Of a stretch of DNA of 64,000 bases, positions 1-10,164 are shown one piece after another. Below the pieces are notes generated by a model. The model worked only from the letters and a program-made list of their open reading frames with translations, had not been told where the DNA came from and did no database searches. How positions within the stretch are numbered: position 1 is the stretch's first letter; each line of letters starts with the position of its first letter. This stretch comes from Grimontia celer (GTDB lineage Bacteria > Pseudomonadota > Gammaproteobacteria > Enterobacterales > Vibrionaceae), in NCBI RefSeq assembly GCF_900055185.1, contig NZ_FIZX01000003.1, positions 1 through 64,000 of the forward strand, read 5' to 3'. A program made the translations under genes and the position numbers.

Positions 1-238
<238 letters not shown>

Positions 239-355
239 ACAACACCCAAGGGGTTTTGACGGACTCGAATAGAACATTGAATGTGTAGAGAACACAGAAA
301 CAGCTTTCCAAGATTTTGGTTTTGACCTTTTTAAAGGTGAAGACTTAGCAGAATT

Positions 356-475
356 TGCTTGGCGACCATAGCGTTATGGACCCACCTGACTCCATGCCGA
401 ACTCAGTAGTGAAACGTAACAGCGCCGATGGTAGTGTGGGGTCTCCCCATGTGAGAGTAGGACATCGCCAGGCTT
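356..475 (+). rRNA. rrf: 5S ribosomal RNA (first copy)
   Basis: A 120 nt gene matching the gammaproteobacterial 5S pattern, with the conserved core CCATGCCGAACTCAG and the GGTCTCCCC region, and with 5' and 3' ends that pair to form helix I. It lies downstream of 23S and upstream of tRNA-Thr in the same rRNA operon. It differs from the second 5S copy (616-735) at about 13 of 120 positions. Confidence 0.95.
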
Positions 476-527
476 GAATTTCATCTAAATGAAGCAGTTA
501 TTGTAAGACTTCAGACGGATAAGAATT

Positions 528-603
528 GCTGATATAGCTCAGTTGGTAGAGCGCACCCTTGGTAAGGGTGAGGTCCCCAGTTCAAATCTGGGTATCAGCA
601 CCA
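528..603 (+). tRNA. tRNA-Thr (anticodon GGT)
   Basis: A 76 nt cloverleaf with the 3' CCA encoded. The acceptor arm GCTGATA pairs with TATCAGC, the D-loop sequence AGTTGGTAGA is present, and the T-arm carries TTCAAATC. The anticodon GGT is at 561-563. The sequence is nearly identical to the E. coli thrV tRNA, which also sits between two 5S genes at the end of rrnD. Confidence 0.97.
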
Positions 604-615
604 GAATTTAAAATT

Positions 616-735
616 TGTCTGGCGACCATAGCGCGATGGCCCCACCTGATCCCATGCCGAACTCAGTAGTGAAACGTTGCAGCGCCGATGGTAGTGTGGG
701 GTCTCCCCATGTGAGAGTAGGACATTGCCAGATGT
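616..735 (+). rRNA. rrf: 5S ribosomal RNA (second copy)
   Basis: Second 120 nt 5S gene, 12 bp after the tRNA-Thr CCA. It has the same conserved core as the first copy but differs at about 13 positions, including changes in helix I that keep pairing (C-G to U-A, U-G to C-G). A strong terminator follows immediately, so it is the last gene of the rRNA operon. Confidence 0.95.
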
Positions 736-742
736 CTCTTCA

Positions 743-772
743 AACCCGTAGCGGAAACACTGCGGGTTTTTT
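743..772 (+). terminator. rRNA operon terminator
   Basis: A 9 bp stem (AACCCGTAG, 743-751, with CTGCGGGTT, 760-768, one G-T pair) around an 8 nt loop, followed by a run of T to 772. This is a standard intrinsic terminator ending the 23S-5S-tRNA-5S transcript. Confidence 0.9.
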
Positions 773-839
773 CATATCTGCCCTCTGATCAATCTCACAA
801 ATGTACTTGAACCCCTAAAGGGGATGTTATAGGGTTAAT

Positions 840-863
840 GGAATTCTAGACGTCTATACATCT
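840..863 (+). promoter_or_regulatory. MetJ operator (met boxes) upstream of metA
   Basis: A perfect 8 bp met box AGACGTCT at 848-855 is followed without spacing by a second box ATACATCT (856-863, 5 of 8 match). A weaker third unit (840-847, 5 of 8) may precede them. MetJ with S-adenosylmethionine binds tandem 8 bp boxes co-operatively. The array lies 20 bp before the metA start, so repression of metA by MetJ-SAM is inferred. Confidence 0.82.
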
Positions 864-883
864 TAACGAGGGAGTGATTTAAG

Positions 884-1840
884 ATGCCGATTAAAATTCC
901 TGATCAGTTACCGGCGGCCAGCACCCTGCGTCAGGAAAACATCTTCGTGATGTCGGAGACCCGCGCAGAAAGTCAGAACATCCGTCCCCTTAAAGTACTA
1001 CTTCTCAATCTGATGCCCAAGAAGATTGAAACAGAAACGCAGTTTATGCGTTTGCTTTCCAATAGCCCAATTCAGGTTGATGTTGAACTGCTGCGTATTG
1101 ATGACAGACCGAGTAAGAACACTCCTACCGAGCACTTGGATACTTTCTACAGACAGTTTCAAGGTATCCGTGAGCGCAATTTCGATGGATTGATCGTGAC
1201 AGGCGCACCCTTGGGTCTGGTTCAGTTTGAAGACGTGATTTACTGGGAACATTTGCAGGACATCATGAACTGGGCGAAAGACCACGTGACATCGACGCTT
1301 TATGTGTGTTGGGCGGCGCAAGCGGGCCTGAAGCTGCTTTATGATTTGCCGAAGAAAACACGTAAGGAAAAGCTATCCGGCGTGTACTGGCATAAAACAC
1401 ATAAAGAGCACAGTAAAAACCCTATACTTCGTGGTTTTGATGACTCTTTCCTTGCGCCACATTCCCGCTATGCGGACTTCTCTCCTGAGTTTCTAGCCGA
1501 ACATACTGATCTCGATATCCTTGCAACCTCCGCCACTGCCGGTACTTACTTAGCCGCAACCAAAGATAAACGAAATGTGTTTGTCACCGGGCATCCGGAA
1601 TACGATTCTCATACGCTGCATAATGAGTATGTGCGTGATGTAGGTGAAGGCATGGAGCCGACAGTTCCATCTAATTACTATCCGGATGACGATCCAACAC
1701 AAGAACCATATGTGAGTTGGCGAAGCCATGGGCACATGCTTTTTGCCAACTGGCTTAATTACTGTGTTTACCAGCAAACGCCTTACGACCTCGATCATTT
1801 CTCAGAGTCTGCATTTACTAAAGACGACGATGATGAGTAA
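884..1840 (+). CDS. metA: Homoserine O-succinyltransferase MetA
   Basis: Transfers an acyl group from acyl-CoA to L-homoserine, the first committed step of methionine synthesis in the cytoplasm. The 318 aa length and sequence match the MetA family throughout. The nucleophile is Cys142 in VCWAAQAG, and the His/Glu pair sits in GHPEYD. Residue 111, in TGAPLG, is glycine as in E. coli MetA; Glu at this place marks acetyl-CoA users, so succinyl-CoA is the likely donor. The start at 884 follows an SD-like GAGGGAG. MetJ boxes lie just upstream and a shared terminator just downstream. The gene stands alone between the rRNA operon and a convergent antiporter gene. Identification is very secure; donor specificity is inferred from the one residue. 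Confidence 0.97.
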   Translation: MPIKIPDQLPAASTLRQENIFVMSETRAESQNIRPLKVLLLNLMPKKIETETQFMRLLSNSPIQVDVELLRIDDRPSKNTPTEHLDTFYRQFQGIRERNFDGLIVTGAPLGLVQFEDVIYWEHLQDIMNWAKDHVTSTLYVCWAAQAGLKLLYDLPKKTRKEKLSGVYWHKTHKEHSKNPILRGFDDSFLAPHSRYADFSPEFLAEHTDLDILATSATAGTYLAATKDKRNVFVTGHPEYDSHTLHNEYVRDVGEGMEPTVPSNYYPDDDPTQEPYVSWRSHGHMLFANWLNYCVYQQTPYDLDHFSESAFTKDDDDE

Positions 1841-1841
1841 T

Positions 1842-1869
1842 AAAAAAGCCTGCGATTGCAGGCTTTTTT
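1842..1869. terminator. Bidirectional terminator between metA and antiporter gene
   Basis: Stem GCCTGC (1848-1853) and GCAGGC (1858-1863) with a GATT loop, flanked by six A on the left and six T on the right. The A/T flanks let it work on both strands, ending both metA and the convergent gene at 1881. Confidence 0.92.
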
Positions 1870-1880
1870 GCTTTTGAGGT

Positions 1881-3215
1881 TTAGTCCTGGGTGACTTCTG
1901 TTCTTGGTTCGGTATTTTGATAACTGCTAGGTTTGATCTCCATATCCCGCTCAGCAACTTTGGATTTCTCAATCATCTTGGTGATGGTTGAACCCTGAAC
2001 CAGGATAGAGAAGACCACCACGGCATAAGTCATCACCAGAATGATTTCCCTTACATCAATATTCTTTTCTGGCAGCACCATATAACCCGCAGGAACAGCC
2101 ATCGCCATTGCTATCGCAAGGCCTCCACGCAATCCTCCCCAGGTTAGAATTCTCACTGAGTAAGGGTTGTAGTCCCGGTAACGGTTAAAACCAACATAGC
2201 AAAGACGGACGCTGAGATAACGCGATACCAGCACCAGCGGTACAGCGAATGCCATGATGATCCAGTCTTCCTTATGGAAACTGAATGTCAGCATGCTGAG
2301 GCCAATCAATAGGAAGAGCACGCCATTGAGGAACTCATCGACCAACTCCCAGAAGTGGTCGAGATGATCTTCACTTTCTTTTGAGAAGCCGATGTAGCGC
2401 GTCCAGTTACCAATCATGATACCGGCTACCACCATTGCCAGCGGCCCAGAAACACCAATCAGGCTGGCAAATACATAGCCTGCAGTTGGTATGCCTAAGG
2501 TCAATAACAACTCCATTGAGTGGTCGTCGGTATGACAAATCAGGTAATGGAACAACAAGCCAAGTAAGAAGCCATACACGATGCCGCCAATCGCTTCATG
2601 CAGGAAGAGCTCAACGACGCCTATTACGGTTGGAGCTTCAGTGCCGAATGCGACAGTGAACAGGGTGATAAAAATCACCAGACCAAAACCATCATTGAAA
2701 AGGGACTCGCCCTCAATCTGCGTCGAGATACGCTTTGGCGCATTGAGCTTTTTAACAATGGCAAGAACAGCGATAGGGTCTGTAGGAGAAATCAGGGCAC
2801 CAAACAGCAGGCAGTAGATGAAATCGAACGGAATACCGATGAGCTGGAAGAAGAGCCAGGCGACACCACCGATAAAGAAGGTGGAAACCAACGTCGCTCC
2901 AAGTGCCAGCACCGTAATTTCCCATTTCTGATCTTTTAGGTTGGGTAGTTTTACTCCCAGGCCGCCAGCGAAAAGTAAGAAACCCAACACGCCTTTCAAC
3001 AAGAAATCATCGAAGTGAATTTCATTGAGGGTCTCGGCAGCAAGGTCTTTTAAATCAAACCAATTGTTGTGTCCCGAGATAACGATCCCAAGTGAGAGGA
3101 TAAGGGCACCGGCAGTGATAGCGATAGTTGTCTGCATTTGGCCAATTTTGCTATTGATAAAGGCAATCAGCATGGCTGCCGCAGCGAGAAAGCAGAGCGT
3201 TGTGTAGACGGTCAT
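1881..3215 (-). CDS. CPA1-family cation:proton (Na+/H+) antiporter
   Basis: Predicted inner-membrane antiporter exchanging Na+ or K+ for H+. The protein is hydrophobic with about 12 membrane segments. It carries the CPA1/NhaP signatures ISPTDPIAVLAIVKK, with the transport-site Asp, and GESLFNDG, with the conserved Asn-Asp. A longer frame begins at 3275, but the start at 3215 (MTVYTTL..., 444 aa) has a GGGG ribosome site 8-9 nt upstream and begins directly with the first membrane helix, so I prefer it. It is convergent with metA and divergent from metH. The short hydrophilic tail lacks the TrkA-C domain of longer NhaP2-type K+/H+ antiporters. The ion preference cannot be read from the sequence. 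Confidence 0.88.
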   Translation of the reverse strand: MTVYTTLCFLAAAAMLIAFINSKIGQMQTTIAITAGALILSLGIVISGHNNWFDLKDLAAETLNEIHFDDFLLKGVLGFLLFAGGLGVKLPNLKDQKWEITVLALGATLVSTFFIGGVAWLFFQLIGIPFDFIYCLLFGALISPTDPIAVLAIVKKLNAPKRISTQIEGESLFNDGFGLVIFITLFTVAFGTEAPTVIGVVELFLHEAIGGIVYGFLLGLLFHYLICHTDDHSMELLLTLGIPTAGYVFASLIGVSGPLAMVVAGIMIGNWTRYIGFSKESEDHLDHFWELVDEFLNGVLFLLIGLSMLTFSFHKEDWIIMAFAVPLVLVSRYLSVRLCYVGFNRYRDYNPYSVRILTWGGLRGGLAIAMAMAVPAGYMVLPEKNIDVREIILVMTYAVVVFSILVQGSTITKMIEKSKVAERDMEIKPSSYQNTEPRTEVTQD

Positions 3216-3339
3216 TGATGACCCCGTGTAGGCTGAGATTATGATTCGGAAAGTTGTAACGAAATATAAATCCAAGCGGCGCAGAAAACTACAACAAATG
3301 TATGTCAGCAGAGAGGTTAAGGCTTAGCTGAGGTTAATT

Positions 3340-3355
3340 AGACGTCTAGATTTCC
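3340..3355 (+). promoter_or_regulatory. MetJ box upstream of metH
   Basis: A perfect met box AGACGTCT (3340-3347) abuts a degenerate second unit AGATTTCC (3348-3355, 5 of 8). It lies 55-70 bp before the metH start, in the divergent spacer with the antiporter gene. It probably allows MetJ-SAM repression of metH. No clear MetR site (TGAA-N5-TTCA) was seen. Confidence 0.7.
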
Positions 3356-3409
3356 ATTTGGTCTGTGATACTATGCGAATAGCGAGAAATATAAGAAGGA
3401 TCTGCGGTT

Positions 3410-6400
3410 GTGAGTAGTAAGGAAACACTGGAAAAACTGTTAGCGGAACGCATTCTGATCATCGATGGTGGCATGGGCACCATGATTCAGGGCTATAAGC
3501 TCGAAGAAGACGATTACCGCGGTGAACGCTTTGCTGATTGGCATTGCGACCTTAAAGGCAATAACGACCTTTTGGTACTCACGCAACCCCAGATGATTAA
3601 AGATATCCACGCAGAATATCTTGAAGCTGGCGCGGATATCCTTGAAACCAATACCTTTAACGCGACCACCATCGCCATGGCTGACTATGAGATGGAAAGC
3701 CTGAGTGAGGAGATTAACTTTGCGGCAGCCAAGTTGGCGCGTGAAGTCGCAGATGAGTGGACAGCGAAAAATCCGGATAAGCCTCGCTTTGTCGCTGGCG
3801 TTTTGGGTCCAACTAACCGCACCTGTTCGATTTCTCCTGACGTTAACGATCCCGGTTACCGTAATGTCAGCTTTGATGAGCTGGTGACGGCATACTCTGA
3901 ATCGACCCGCGCGCTTATCAATGGTGGCTCGGACCTTATTCTGATTGAAACCATCTTTGACACTCTGAATGCCAAAGCCTGTGCCTTTGCGGTTGAGACC
4001 GTTTTCGAAGAAATGGGCACCCAACTGCCGGTGATGATTTCCGGTACGATCACTGACGCGTCAGGCCGTACCCTGTCAGGCCAGACGACAGAGGCTTTCT
4101 ATAACTCTCTACGTCACGTCAAACCGATCTCCTTTGGTCTGAACTGTGCGTTGGGCCCTGATGAACTGCGCCCTTACGTGGAAGAACTGTCACGCATCTC
4201 TGAAACCTTTGTTTCTGCGCACCCGAATGCCGGCCTTCCGAATGCTTTCGGTGAATATGATCTGTCTCCGGAGGACATGGCTGCTCATGTGAAAGAGTGG
4301 GCGGAAAGTGGCTTCCTGAACATGATTGGTGGCTGTTGTGGTACGACACCAGAACACATTCGCCACATGTATGAGGCGACCAAGACGGTTAAGCCCCGTG
4401 CATTACCAGATCTTCAGGTGGCTTGTCGCTTGTCTGGCCTTGAGCCATTGACCATTGAAAAAGAAACCCTGTTCATCAACGTTGGTGAGCGTACTAACGT
4501 GACAGGTTCTGCGCGCTTCAAGCGTTTGATCAAAGAAGAGCAGTACGATGAAGCGTTGGAAGTGGCACGCCAACAGGTAGAAAATGGTGCCCAGATCATC
4601 GATATCAATATGGATGAAGGCATGTTGGATGCGGAAGCCTGTATGGTACGCTTCCTTAACCTCTGTGCCTCTGAGCCTGAGATCTCCAAAGTGCCGATCA
4701 TGGTCGACTCTTCCAAATGGGAAGTGATTGAAGCTGGCCTTAAGTGTATTCAGGGCAAGGGCATCGTTAACTCCATCTCGCTCAAAGAAGGCAAAGAGAA
4801 ATTCGTTGAGCAGGCGAAGCTGATTCGTCGCTATGGTGCAGCCGTTATCGTTATGGCCTTCGATGAAGTCGGTCAGGCTGAGACCCGTGAACGCAAACTC
4901 GAAATCTGTACCAATGCCTACCGCATTCTCGTGGACGAAGTTGGCTTCCCACCGGAAGACATCATTTTTGACCCGAATATCTTTGCTGTCGCAACCGGTA
5001 TTGAAGAGCACAACAACTATGCCGTCGACTTTATCGATGCGGTTGCAGACATCAAACGCGATCTGCCGTATGCGATGATTTCAGGCGGTGTGTCGAACGT
5101 CTCCTTCTCGTTCCGTGGCAACAACTACGTGCGCGAAGCTATTCACGCTGTGTTCCTTTATCACTGTTTCAAGAACGGCATGGACATGGGCATCGTGAAT
5201 GCCGGTCAGCTTGAGATCTACGATAACGTCCCCGAGAAACTGCGTGAAGCGGTGGAAGACGTGGTACTGAACCGTCGTGACGACAGTACAGAGCGCCTTC
5301 TGGATATCGCTGCGGAATACGCAAATAAAGGTGTCGGCAAAGAAGAAGATGCTTCTGCGCTGGAGTGGCGAACCTGGGCGGTAGAGAAACGTCTTGAGCA
5401 TGCTCTGGTGAAAGGTATTACCGAGTTCATCGTTGAAGACACAGAAGAAGCTCGCGTTAATGCTTCCAAACCGCTTGAAGTGATCGAAGGGCCACTGATG
5501 GATGGCATGAACGTCGTCGGTGATCTCTTCGGTGAGGGTAAAATGTTCCTGCCTCAGGTCGTGAAATCAGCCCGCGTAATGAAACAGGCGGTGGCGCACC
5601 TTGAGCCTTTTATCAACGCTGAAAAACAGGCAGGCTCCACTAACGGTAAGATCCTGCTGGCAACGGTAAAAGGTGATGTTCACGATATCGGTAAGAACAT
5701 CGTTGGCGTTGTACTGCAATGTAATAACTACGAAATCATCGACCTCGGCGTGATGGTGCCTTGCGAGAAAATTCTCAAAGTCGCCAAAGAAGAGAACGTT
5801 GATATTATTGGTTTGTCCGGTCTTATCACGCCATCACTCGATGAAATGGTTCATGTCGCGAAAGAGATGGAGCGTCTGGGCTTCGACTTGCCGCTACTGA
5901 TTGGCGGTGCAACGACCTCCAAAGCCCACACAGCGGTGAAGATTGAGCAAAACTACAATCAACCCGTGGTGTATGTGAATAACGCATCACGCGCGGTGGG
6001 TGTGTGTTCGTCGCTGTTGTCTGAGAAGCTCAAGCCTGCGTTTGTTGAGAAGCTTCAGGCGGATTACGAAGTGGTGCGTGAGCAGCATGCGCGCAAGCGT
6101 CCGCGCACTAAGCCTGTGACGCTTGAAAAGGCACGTGAGAACAAAGTCGCTATCGATTGGGAAAGCTACACACCGCCAGCGCCAGCGAAACCGGGTGTTC
6201 ATGTGTTTGAAGACTTTGATGTGGCGACTCTTCGTAACTACATCGACTGGACGCCATTCTTTATGACCTGGTCATTGGTGGGCAAGTACCCGACGATTCT
6301 TGAGCACGAAGAAGTAGGGGAAGAAGCGAAGCGCTTGTTCAAAGATGCTAACGATCTGCTGGATCGCGTTGAACGCGAAGGCCTGATGAAAGCCAGTGGT

Positions 6401-7084
6401 ATGTGCGCCTTGTTCCCGGCAGCAAGTGTGGGTGATGACATTGAAGTCTACACCGATGAATCACGTACTGAGGTTGCCAAGGTGCTGCATAACCTTCGTC
6501 AGCAAACGGAGAAACCGAAAGGCTTTAACTACTGCCTGTCTGACTACGTTGCGCCAAAAGAGAGCGGTAAGAAAGATTGGATTGGTGCGTTTGCAGTAAC
6601 AGGCGGTATTGGTGAACGTGAACTTGCGGACGAATATAAAGCGCAGGGCGATGACTACAACGCCATCATGATTCAGGCGGTGGCAGACCGTTTGGCTGAA
6701 GCGTTTGCGGAATATCTGCATGCACATGTCCGTAAGGAAATTTGGGGTTACGCTGCGGACGAGAATCTATCGAACGATGACCTTATCCGTGAGAAATATC
6801 AGGGTATCCGTCCTGCTCCGGGCTATCCAGCCTGTCCTGAGCACACAGAGAAAGGCACCTTGTGGGAGTTGCTGAATGTAGAAGATACCATTGGTATGTC
6901 GCTGACCACTAGTTACGCCATGTGGCCAGGTGCATCGGTATCTGGCTGGTACTTCTCGCATCCTGATTCGCGCTACTTTGCCGTTGCGCAGATCCAGGAA
7001 GATCAGCGTGACAGCTATGCCGATCGCAAGGGCTGGGATTTGATCGAAGCAGAGAAGTGGTTGGGGCCAAACCTCAACGGTTAA
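3410..7084 (+). CDS. metH: Cobalamin-dependent methionine synthase MetH
   Basis: Moves a methyl group from 5-methyltetrahydrofolate to homocysteine through methylcobalamin. The 1224 aa protein has all modules of E. coli MetH (1227 aa) in order. First is the homocysteine domain with zinc ligands Cys246 (NCALG) and Cys309/Cys310 (GGCCGTTP). The pterin domain follows (~350-650, [10 protein letters not shown]). Next is the cobalamin domain with the cobalt-binding His758 in GDVHDIGKN. The C-terminal reactivation domain contains the SAM-binding [15 protein letters not shown] stretch. Translation starts at a GTG, 9 nt after AGAAGGA, and the product begins [11 protein letters not shown] like its homologues. 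A MetJ box precedes it and a strong terminator follows. It is monocistronic, and identification is certain. Confidence 0.98.
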   Translation: MSSKETLEKLLAERILIIDGGMGTMIQGYKLEEDDYRGERFADWHCDLKGNNDLLVLTQPQMIKDIHAEYLEAGADILETNTFNATTIAMADYEMESLSEEINFAAAKLAREVADEWTAKNPDKPRFVAGVLGPTNRTCSISPDVNDPGYRNVSFDELVTAYSESTRALINGGSDLILIETIFDTLNAKACAFAVETVFEEMGTQLPVMISGTITDASGRTLSGQTTEAFYNSLRHVKPISFGLNCALGPDELRPYVEELSRISETFVSAHPNAGLPNAFGEYDLSPEDMAAHVKEWAESGFLNMIGGCCGTTPEHIRHMYEATKTVKPRALPDLQVACRLSGLEPLTIEKETLFINVGERTNVTGSARFKRLIKEEQYDEALEVARQQVENGAQIIDINMDEGMLDAEACMVRFLNLCASEPEISKVPIMVDSSKWEVIEAGLKCIQGKGIVNSISLKEGKEKFVEQAKLIRRYGAAVIVMAFDEVGQAETRERKLEICTNAYRILVDEVGFPPEDIIFDPNIFAVATGIEEHNNYAVDFIDAVADIKRDLPYAMISGGVSNVSFSFRGNNYVREAIHAVFLYHCFKNGMDMGIVNAGQLEIYDNVPEKLREAVEDVVLNRRDDSTERLLDIAAEYANKGVGKEEDASALEWRTWAVEKRLEHALVKGITEFIVEDTEEARVNASKPLEVIEGPLMDGMNVVGDLFGEGKMFLPQVVKSARVMKQAVAHLEPFINAEKQAGSTNGKILLATVKGDVHDIGKNIVGVVLQCNNYEIIDLGVMVPCEKILKVAKEENVDIIGLSGLITPSLDEMVHVAKEMERLGFDLPLLIGGATTSKAHTAVKIEQNYNQPVVYVNNASRAVGVCSSLLSEKLKPAFVEKLQADYEVVREQHARKRPRTKPVTLEKARENKVAIDWESYTPPAPAKPGVHVFEDFDVATLRNYIDWTPFFMTWSLVGKYPTILEHEEVGEEAKRLFKDANDLLDRVEREGLMKASGMCALFPAASVGDDIEVYTDESRTEVAKVLHNLRQQTEKPKGFNYCLSDYVAPKESGKKDWIGAFAVTGGIGERELADEYKAQGDDYNAIMIQAVADRLAEAFAEYLHAHVRKEIWGYAADENLSNDDLIREKYQGIRPAPGYPACPEHTEKGTLWELLNVEDTIGMSLTTSYAMWPGASVSGWYFSHPDSRYFAVAQIQEDQRDSYADRKGWDLIEAEKWLGPNLNG

Positions 7085-7103
7085 TTTTTGGGAAATTAAA
7101 AAG

Positions 7104-7132
7104 AAAAATGGCGCTCAGTGAGCGCCATTTTT
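7104..7132. terminator. Terminator between metH and lysC
   Basis: A 12 bp perfect stem (AAAAATGGCGCT, 7104-7115, with its complement 7121-7132) around a CAGTG loop. The A-rich left and T-rich right flanks make it usable from both sides, so it probably ends both metH and the convergent lysC. Confidence 0.9.
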
Positions 7133-7151
7133 GTATCCACAGAAGAAGAAA

Positions 7152-8501
7152 TTAATCTTCGAACAACTCTTTGTGTAGCGCGCGGACAACTTCTTTAGAT
7201 TCTGACGTGCTAGTCAGGAAGCAGAGGTTGTGGTTGCTTGCGCCATAACAAATCATACGTAGGTTGTAGTCTTCCAGTGCACTGAAGATCTTGGCGGCTG
7301 CACCTTTTGATTCGCTCATGTGGTTACCAATGAGCGCGACCAGACACATGTCTTGCTCTACGGTTACCTTACAAAGTGCAGCCAGCTCCTGTTCTGCCGC
7401 TTCAGGCAATTTAGGCGCACCACCTTTGGTGTTGGTTTGATCCAGTGTCAGAGAAACACTGACTTCAGACGTGGTGATGAGATCGACCGACACTTTGTGC
7501 TTTGCCAGAATGTTGAACACTTCCGCCAGGAAACCATAAGCATGGAACATATTCAGACTGGTGAGCGTCACCATGGTCTGGTTGCAACGCAGTGCCAGCG
7601 CGCGGAAAAGCGGAGATTTCTCTGCTTGATGACGAATCCAGGTACCGCCTTGTTCAGGGGCTTTAGATGAGCCAACGAACACAGGAATGTCCTGACGCAT
7701 TGCCGGGATAAGCGTCGCCGGGTGTAGGATTTTCGCGCCGAAGTTTGCCATCTCTGACGCTTCACTGAAGCTGATTTCATCGATAGGGCTCGCTGCTGGG
7801 GCGACGCGAGGGTCAGTACTGTAGATACCCGGAACGTCGGTCCAGATTTCCAGCGAAGTTGCTTTGACGGCTTCAGCTAAAAGCGCTGCGCTGTAATCAC
7901 TGCCACCGCGACCCAGTGTGGTGGTGTTGCCTTGTGTATCAGAGCCGATAAAGCCCTGCGTCACGACAACTTTGTCTTCAAACAACGGCGTGAGCACGGT
8001 TTCAGCGTGGTGCGCTGTTTCAATCAAATCTGGGGTTGCTTTACCAAACACGTTGTCGGTTTTCAGCACATCACGGACATCAGCGCGAACAGCATTGATG
8101 CCTTTATCGTTCAGCAGGTGGGTAAAAATATGGGTCGACATCAACTCGCCACAAGCGACGAGGGCGTCAGTAATTTTATCTGAAGGTGAAGTTTCTGCCG
8201 CCGCAGAGAGTGTTGCTACTTCATCGAGAATTGCATTCACACCTGATGCAACTGCCGGTGCTTCCGGAAGCTGTTTCAGAATGCTGAAATGAATATCGTG
8301 CAGTTTTGTCAGCACTTCCTGCTGCCTGTCATTGGCAACACCATTTGCCAGTTCAACCAGTAGATTTGTTACGCCAGAACAAGCGCTAATCACTACTAGT
8401 CGAGTGCTCAAATTCCCTTTAATCACCGCTGCACAGTTAGACATAGCTGTGTAGTCGGCTACACTCGTGCCGCCAAATTTTGCGACATTTAATGCGTTCA
8501 C
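7152..8501 (-). CDS. lysC: Lysine-sensitive aspartokinase III LysC
   Basis: Phosphorylates aspartate, the first step toward lysine, threonine and methionine. At 449 aa it has exactly the length of E. coli LysC. It shows the kinase motif KFGGTSVAD at the N-terminus, TTLGRGGSDYSAALLAEA, and WTDVPGIYSTDPR. The C-terminal paired ACT domains (SVDLITTSEVSVSLTLD and MICYGASNHNLCFL) bind lysine for feedback inhibition. There is no homoserine dehydrogenase fusion. The start is GTG at 8501, preceded by GGAGGTGAAGGGAA. A lysine riboswitch lies in the ~310 nt leader, giving control of synthesis as well as allosteric control. Very secure. Confidence 0.97.
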   Translation of the reverse strand: MNALNVAKFGGTSVADYTAMSNCAAVIKGNLSTRLVVISACSGVTNLLVELANGVANDRQQEVLTKLHDIHFSILKQLPEAPAVASGVNAILDEVATLSAAAETSPSDKITDALVACGELMSTHIFTHLLNDKGINAVRADVRDVLKTDNVFGKATPDLIETAHHAETVLTPLFEDKVVVTQGFIGSDTQGNTTTLGRGGSDYSAALLAEAVKATSLEIWTDVPGIYSTDPRVAPAASPIDEISFSEASEMANFGAKILHPATLIPAMRQDIPVFVGSSKAPEQGGTWIRHQAEKSPLFRALALRCNQTMVTLTSLNMFHAYGFLAEVFNILAKHKVSVDLITTSEVSVSLTLDQTNTKGGAPKLPEAAEQELAALCKVTVEQDMCLVALIGNHMSESKGAAAKIFSALEDYNLRMICYGASNHNLCFLTSTSESKEVVRALHKELFED

Positions 8502-8604
8502 TTCCCTTCACCTCCCATAATCGCGAATGGAGTAATCCTGAATAAACAAAGTAATAAGTTGGGAGACAGATAGAGGGTGCGAGCGGGCAGGAAGAAAGGG
8601 TATT

Positions 8605-8776
8605 TCTCCAGAAGCGCTCCATCTCCGTTGAGATGACAATCCGAAGGATTCAACCTTCTAGACCGACAACCCAGCCCCCAAGGTCTGGTATTGCCTCGGC
8701 GTCTTACCCCCTCATCGGATTGCATTGGAGTTGGGGCTCCGCAATTCGACTACCTGGTAGACGCGCCTCTTCTGTC
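8605..8776 (-). ncRNA. Lysine riboswitch (L-box) in the lysC leader
   Basis: Read on the minus strand, the leader contains the conserved lysine-aptamer blocks in order. These are AGAGGCGCG (near 8770-8762), GAGGGGGTAAGACGCCGAGG (near 8713-8694), GGCTGGG...CGGTCT, and GGAGATGGAGCGCTTCTGG. Helix P1 closes with CAGAAG (8774-8769) and CTTCTG (8614-8609). Downstream, toward the GTG start, I see no hairpin with a U-run. A pyrimidine-rich stretch could pair with the GGAGGTGAAGG ribosome site, so control of translation start, as in E. coli lysC, is the likelier mode. The switching mode is inferred; the aptamer is clear. Confidence 0.93.
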
Positions 8777-8817
8777 TCTGCAGAGCACAAATTGTGCTGA
8801 GCAAAAATTGCCCTCTA

Positions 8818-8846
8818 TTGATAAATGTTTGTAATGTTATTGTCAA
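8818..8846 (-). promoter_or_regulatory. lysC promoter
   Basis: On the minus strand: TTGACA (-35, 8846-8841), a 17 bp spacer, and TATCAA (-10, 8823-8818). This is a near-consensus sigma-70 promoter placed so that transcription would begin just before the lysine riboswitch. No start site is proven. Confidence 0.7.
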
Positions 8847-8997
8847 CGTTTGTTTGAGTTTCAAGCGCCTCTTTTCAGCCGAGTGAAGGACTTTTGCTTG
8901 ATGATGCTTGGGTTTATTCAACGTTGAGATTTTAGCCAGCCCTATCCGGTGGTAGGGTAAATAGACCCAAGGAACAAAAGGCAATGGAGAGCAAATA

Positions 8998-10116
8998 ATG
9001 ACAATTTCACGCTTTATCCCACCACAACGTACCCTGATGGGGCCTGGTCCCTCTGATGTTTCACCACGCGTATTGCAAGCGCTGGCTCAGCCAACGATTG
9101 GTCATCTAGACCCTCTTTTTGTGGGAATGATGGATGAAGTTAAATCACTGCTTCAATACGCATTCCAGACCGAAAACGCCTTCACCATTGCGGTGTCCGC
9201 CCCGGGCAGTGCAGGTATGGAGACCTGTTTTGTCAACCTGATTGAGCCGGGCGATACGGTGATCGTTTGTCGAAACGGTGTATTTGGCGAACGTATGCGT
9301 GAAAACGTAGAACGTTGCGGTGCGACGTCAGTGATGGTTGATGACGAGTGGGGTAAGCCTGTTGATCCGGCAAAGGTCGAAGCGGCTTTGAAAGCGAACC
9401 CAGAAGCATCGGTGGTGGCGTTTGTTCACGCTGAGACATCGACCGGCGCACTCAGTGATGCGAAGACAATTTCGTCACTGGCGCGTGAGCATGGCTGCCT
9501 GACGATTGTTGATGCAGTGACCTCTCTTGGCGGTGTGCCATTGCTGGTGGATGAGTGGCAACTGGACGCTGTGTATTCTGGCAGCCAGAAATGCCTCTCC
9601 TGTGTACCGGGCTTGTCGCCAGTGACTTTCTCTCCGCGTGCAGTAGAAAAAATGCAGCAGCGTACTGGTAAGGTACAGAGTTGGTTCCTCGATCAAAGCC
9701 TTGTGCTTGGCTATTGGAGTGGTGAAGGCAAGCGTAGCTATCACCACACCGCGCCAGTAAATAGCCTTTACGCCTTGCATGAGTCTTTGCTGATGCTGAA
9801 AGAGGAAGGTCTGGAGAATGCATGGCAACGTCATCGTGATATGCATGAGTTACTCAAAGCCGAACTGGAAGCGCTGGGTGTTAACTTCCTTGTTGATGCT
9901 GACCATCGCCTGCCGCAATTGAATGCTGTCGCAGTACCTGAAGGCGTCGATGATGCCGCGGTGCGTGCGAAACTTCTCAATGACTACAATCTGGAAATTG
10001 GTGCGGGTCTGGGAGCACTGGCAGGTAAAGCGTGGCGTATCGGTTTGATGGGTTATGCGGCTAAACGTGAAAACGTAGCCTTGTGTGCGAAGGCACTGAA
10101 AGATGTGCTTGGTTAA
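8998..10116 (+). CDS. Class V pyridoxal-phosphate aminotransferase (serine-pyruvate / alanine-glyoxylate type)
   Basis: A 372 aa fold-type I, class V aminotransferase related to alanine-glyoxylate and serine-pyruvate aminotransferases. The cofactor lysine is Lys198 in the SGSQK motif. LMGPGPSDVSPRVL at the N-terminus and IVDAVTSLGG, with the cofactor-ring Asp, are typical of this group. The amino donor and acceptor (Ala or Ser with glyoxylate or pyruvate) cannot be told from sequence. The start ATG follows GGAGAG by ~9 nt. It is divergent from lysC, from which it is separated by the ~500 bp riboswitch leader and promoter region. It ends at a strong shared terminator. The same neighbour order is known in V. 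cholerae (VC0391-VC0392). Confidence 0.88.
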   Translation: MTISRFIPPQRTLMGPGPSDVSPRVLQALAQPTIGHLDPLFVGMMDEVKSLLQYAFQTENAFTIAVSAPGSAGMETCFVNLIEPGDTVIVCRNGVFGERMRENVERCGATSVMVDDEWGKPVDPAKVEAALKANPEASVVAFVHAETSTGALSDAKTISSLAREHGCLTIVDAVTSLGGVPLLVDEWQLDAVYSGSQKCLSCVPGLSPVTFSPRAVEKMQQRTGKVQSWFLDQSLVLGYWSGEGKRSYHHTAPVNSLYALHESLLMLKEEGLENAWQRHRDMHELLKAELEALGVNFLVDADHRLPQLNAVAVPEGVDDAAVRAKLLNDYNLEIGAGLGALAGKAWRIGLMGYAAKRENVALCAKALKDVLG

Positions 10117-10132
10117 GCGGAATTGAATTGAG

Positions 10133-10162
10133 AAACGCCCCGCATGAATGCGGGGCGTTTTG
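10133..10162. terminator. Bidirectional terminator after the aminotransferase gene
   Basis: A 12 bp stem (AAACGCCCCGCA, 10133-10144, with TGCGGGGCGTTT, 10149-10160) around a TGAA tetraloop, with T-rich sequence to the right and A-rich to the left. It probably ends both the aminotransferase gene and the convergent gene at 10165. Confidence 0.92.
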
Positions 10163-10164
10163 TT

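Noticed and set aside
3440-6961. Many long antisense frames inside metH
   Set aside because: They arise from codon bias of a strongly coding gene; none resembles a known protein.
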